DNA of 17,143 bases from Bacilli bacterium (GTDB taxonomy: Bacteria; Bacillota_I; Bacilli_A; ML615J-28; CAG-313), in contig CAADXH010000011.1 of NCBI GenBank assembly GCA_900752975.1, forward strand, positions 1 through 17,143. The letters are read 5' to 3'. Shown here piece after piece: positions 16,197-17,143 of this stretch. The translations under genes and the position numbers were made by a program. Below the pieces are notes generated by a model, which was given only the letters and a program-made list of their open reading frames with translations, was not told where the DNA came from and did not search any database. Every line of letters starts with the position of its first letter. Position 1 is the first letter of the stretch.

Positions 16197-16948
16197 TATT
16201 GATCACCCTCTAAGTATTTTTTAAGTACTAATTTGAAATAGTTTTTTCTTTCAAGATAAGGAAAGTGACCAACATCATCAAATGTTACAAGTCCACTATT
16301 AGGTATTTTCTTATGCATGTACAAGGCGTCAGCATAAGGTGTCTCTTTGTCATCTCTACCCCAAATAATTAAAGTTTCTACCTTAATATGTGAAAGGCGT
16401 TTCTTTAAATCTTCTTTAATAATTTTAGATAGTGTTCCTTTCATCACCGCACTAGAGGCAATATAATCACTACTACCACTAGTTGTAGTTAATTGATTAT
16501 ATTTAGCAATATTCTTAGTTTTACGGTAATAGTATTTTAGGTATTTGTACTTTAAAATGCTAAAGGTTTGTTTAATGCTTCGGTGTTTTTTGATACCTGC
16601 ACTATCAACAAGAATTAGTTTTTTAATGTTTGTGCTAATGCTAGCATATTTAATCGCAATTCTTCCTCCGAATGAATGACCTAAAATTATAGGGTTTTCA
16701 ATTTGTAATTCTTCAATAAAAGTACATAAAAAATGAACATAATTGCTTAAATTATAGGCATATCTTGGTTCATCACTTTGACCAAATCCTGGCAAATCAA
16801 TCATATAAATAGTATAGTTATTTTCTAAGTATTTACTAACATAGTCAAAGGTGTGAAGATTGGTACCCCATCCGTGCAATAATATAAGGGGTGGACCCAT
16901 TCCTTTAATATCATAGTTAATTTTTAGTTTATCATATATATATTCCAT
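16196..16948 (-). CDS. Alpha/beta hydrolase
   Basis: 250 residues, a normal single-domain alpha/beta hydrolase. Seen: oxyanion motif HGWG (25-28), DLPGFGQSD (51-59), nucleophile elbow GHSFGG with Ser92, acid in WGRDD (Asp200) and catalytic His228 in GHFPYLE, so the triad is complete. There is no signal peptide or membrane helix; it should be cytoplasmic. A Lys/Tyr-rich cap (about 120-180) covers the site. Substrate unknown: an ester or amide. It is first in the operon with the Mur ligase and Ddl, and the 1-nt overlap ties its expression to them, so a cell-wall-precursor substrate is possible. GAGGT ribosome site at complement 16953-16957, 4 nt from the ATG, is rather close. Confidence 0.88.
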   Translation of the reverse strand: MEYIYDKLKINYDIKGMGPPLILLHGWGTNLHTFDYVSKYLENNYTIYMIDLPGFGQSDEPRYAYNLSNYVHFLCTFIEELQIENPIILGHSFGGRIAIKYASISTNIKKLILVDSAGIKKHRSIKQTFSILKYKYLKYYYRKTKNIAKYNQLTTTSGSSDYIASSAVMKGTLSKIIKEDLKKRLSHIKVETLIIWGRDDKETPYADALYMHKKIPNSGLVTFDDVGHFPYLERKNYFKLVLKKYLEGDQ

Positions 16949-16964
16949 AGTAACCTCACTTCAC

Positions 16965-16970
16965 ATTATC
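16965..16970 (-). promoter_or_regulatory. Possible -10 of the hydrolase/Mur ligase/ddl operon
   Basis: On the minus strand GATAAT lies 16 nt before the start codon. A perfect TTGACA is at complement 16983-16988, but only 12 bp away, too close for a normal promoter; at 17 bp there is only a T run. The promoter may depend on an activator or lie elsewhere. Confidence 0.35.
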
Positions 16971-17000
16971 ATATTCAGAAATTGTCAAAAAAATAACAAA

Positions 17001-17019
17001 TTTCAGTTATCTTTCAGTT
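17001..17019. repeat. Direct repeat TTTCAGTT, 11-bp period
   Basis: TTTCAGTT occurs at 17001-17008 and 17012-17019, one helical turn apart. This arrangement is typical of binding sites of OmpR-family response regulators, and it sits about 30 bp upstream of the possible -10 of the minus-strand operon. Confidence 0.45.
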
Positions 17020-17022
17020 TAA

Positions 17023-17039
17023 ATTGACGGTTTGTCAAT
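17023..17039. repeat. Inverted repeat ATTGAC/GTCAAT
   Basis: Arms 17023-17028 and 17034-17039 flank a 5-nt centre (GGTTT). It lies between the operon start and the transposase tail and could be an operator, a small hairpin after the transposase gene, or part of the insertion-sequence end. A second small palindrome, CACAA-AA-TTGTG, follows at 17047-17058. Confidence 0.4.
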
Positions 17040-17065
17040 CATCGTGCACAAAATTGTGACCTAGA

Positions 17066-17143
17066 TTAATGGGCTTTGTTATAATTATCTAGGAATTCAA
17101 TTGGGGATAAGTAGCCAAGCGGTTTCATTGGAAATCTATTATA
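17066..17143 (-). CDS. C-terminal end of a probable IS3-type transposase (partial)
   Basis: Reading in from the right edge on the minus strand, 25 codons are open to a TAA at complement 17066-17068. The peptide contains LGYLSPIEF preceded by YNRFPMKP, closely resembling the C-terminal end of DDE (rve) transposases of IS3 family type, which end in 'YN..RPH..LGY.SP.EF'. The rest of the gene lies outside the window. The insertion-sequence end should lie between here and 16949, but I cannot place it without its other end. Confidence 0.65.
   Translation of the reverse strand, partial: YNRFPMKPLGYLSPIEFLDNYNKAH

Noticed and set aside
135..16948. Mycoplasma genetic code (TGA as Trp), considered because of the low GC
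   Set aside because: sufU ends in TGA directly at the sufB start, and Trp codons in the conserved motifs checked are TGG.
17077..17085. TGTTATAAT, a plus-strand extended -10
   Set aside because: It lies inside the minus-strand transposase tail, has no -35 at good spacing, and no plus-strand gene starts before the window ends.
17103..17130. GGGGATAAGTAGCCAAGCGG resembles the start of a tRNA (acceptor plus D-arm)
   Set aside because: The base after the acceptor is wrong, the D-stem has no matching second arm, and the minus strand reads well as a transposase C-terminus.

Overview
The window looks like a chromosomal stretch from a low-GC, anaerobic or fermentative Firmicutes/Bacilli-type bacterium, plausibly an Erysipelotrichia or RF39-like gut lineage close to the Mollicutes branch but still making peptidoglycan. 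The grounds are an AT-rich sequence, AGGAGG-type ribosome sites, a single-chain pyruvate:ferredoxin oxidoreductase, a Gram-positive sufCDSUB operon in Bacillus order, lipoprotein signal peptides and Mur/Ddl ligases. TGA is used as a stop (end of sufU) and Trp is TGG, so this is the standard bacterial code, not the Mycoplasma code. The lineage is an inference; no rRNA is present.

Layout, left to right. 78-3725: nifJ (pyruvate:ferredoxin oxidoreductase) as a single-gene unit with its own extended -10 promoter and terminator. 3754-5353: a three-gene operon of two small lipoproteins with BamE/SmpA-like motifs and a two-TM protein of unknown function, with near-consensus promoter and terminator. 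5417-10175: the complete sufC-sufD-sufS-sufU-sufB Fe-S assembly operon, tightly coupled by overlaps, with an unusually short SufD. 10233-11566: an FAD oxidoreductase with a C-terminal Rieske [2Fe-2S] centre (YhfW-like). 11593-13479: a perfect-consensus promoter driving an AAA ATPase with a PD-(D/E)xK/DUF234-like C-terminus and a four-TM protein, ending in a hairpin shared with the convergent operon. 16948-13519 (minus strand): alpha/beta hydrolase, membrane-anchored MurF-like Mur ligase and divergent D-Ala-D-X ligase, coupled by a 1-nt overlap and a 2-nt gap. 17066-17143: the C-terminal tail of a probable IS3-type transposase running off the window.

How it fits together. The left two thirds is dominated by Fe-S chemistry: PFOR carries three [4Fe-4S] clusters, SUF builds clusters, and the Rieske flavoprotein uses one. 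The right third is cell-envelope chemistry. The most interesting unit is the minus-strand hydrolase/MurF-like/Ddl operon. Its Mur ligase has about 160 residues of membrane segments in place of the soluble UDP-substrate-binding N-terminal domain, and its Ddl lacks the usual Tyr in the specificity loop. This suggests a membrane-located D-Ala-D-X addition step or a variant of the normal pathway. All genes read as intact apart from the transposase cut by the window edge. There is no intergenic stretch above 300 bases.
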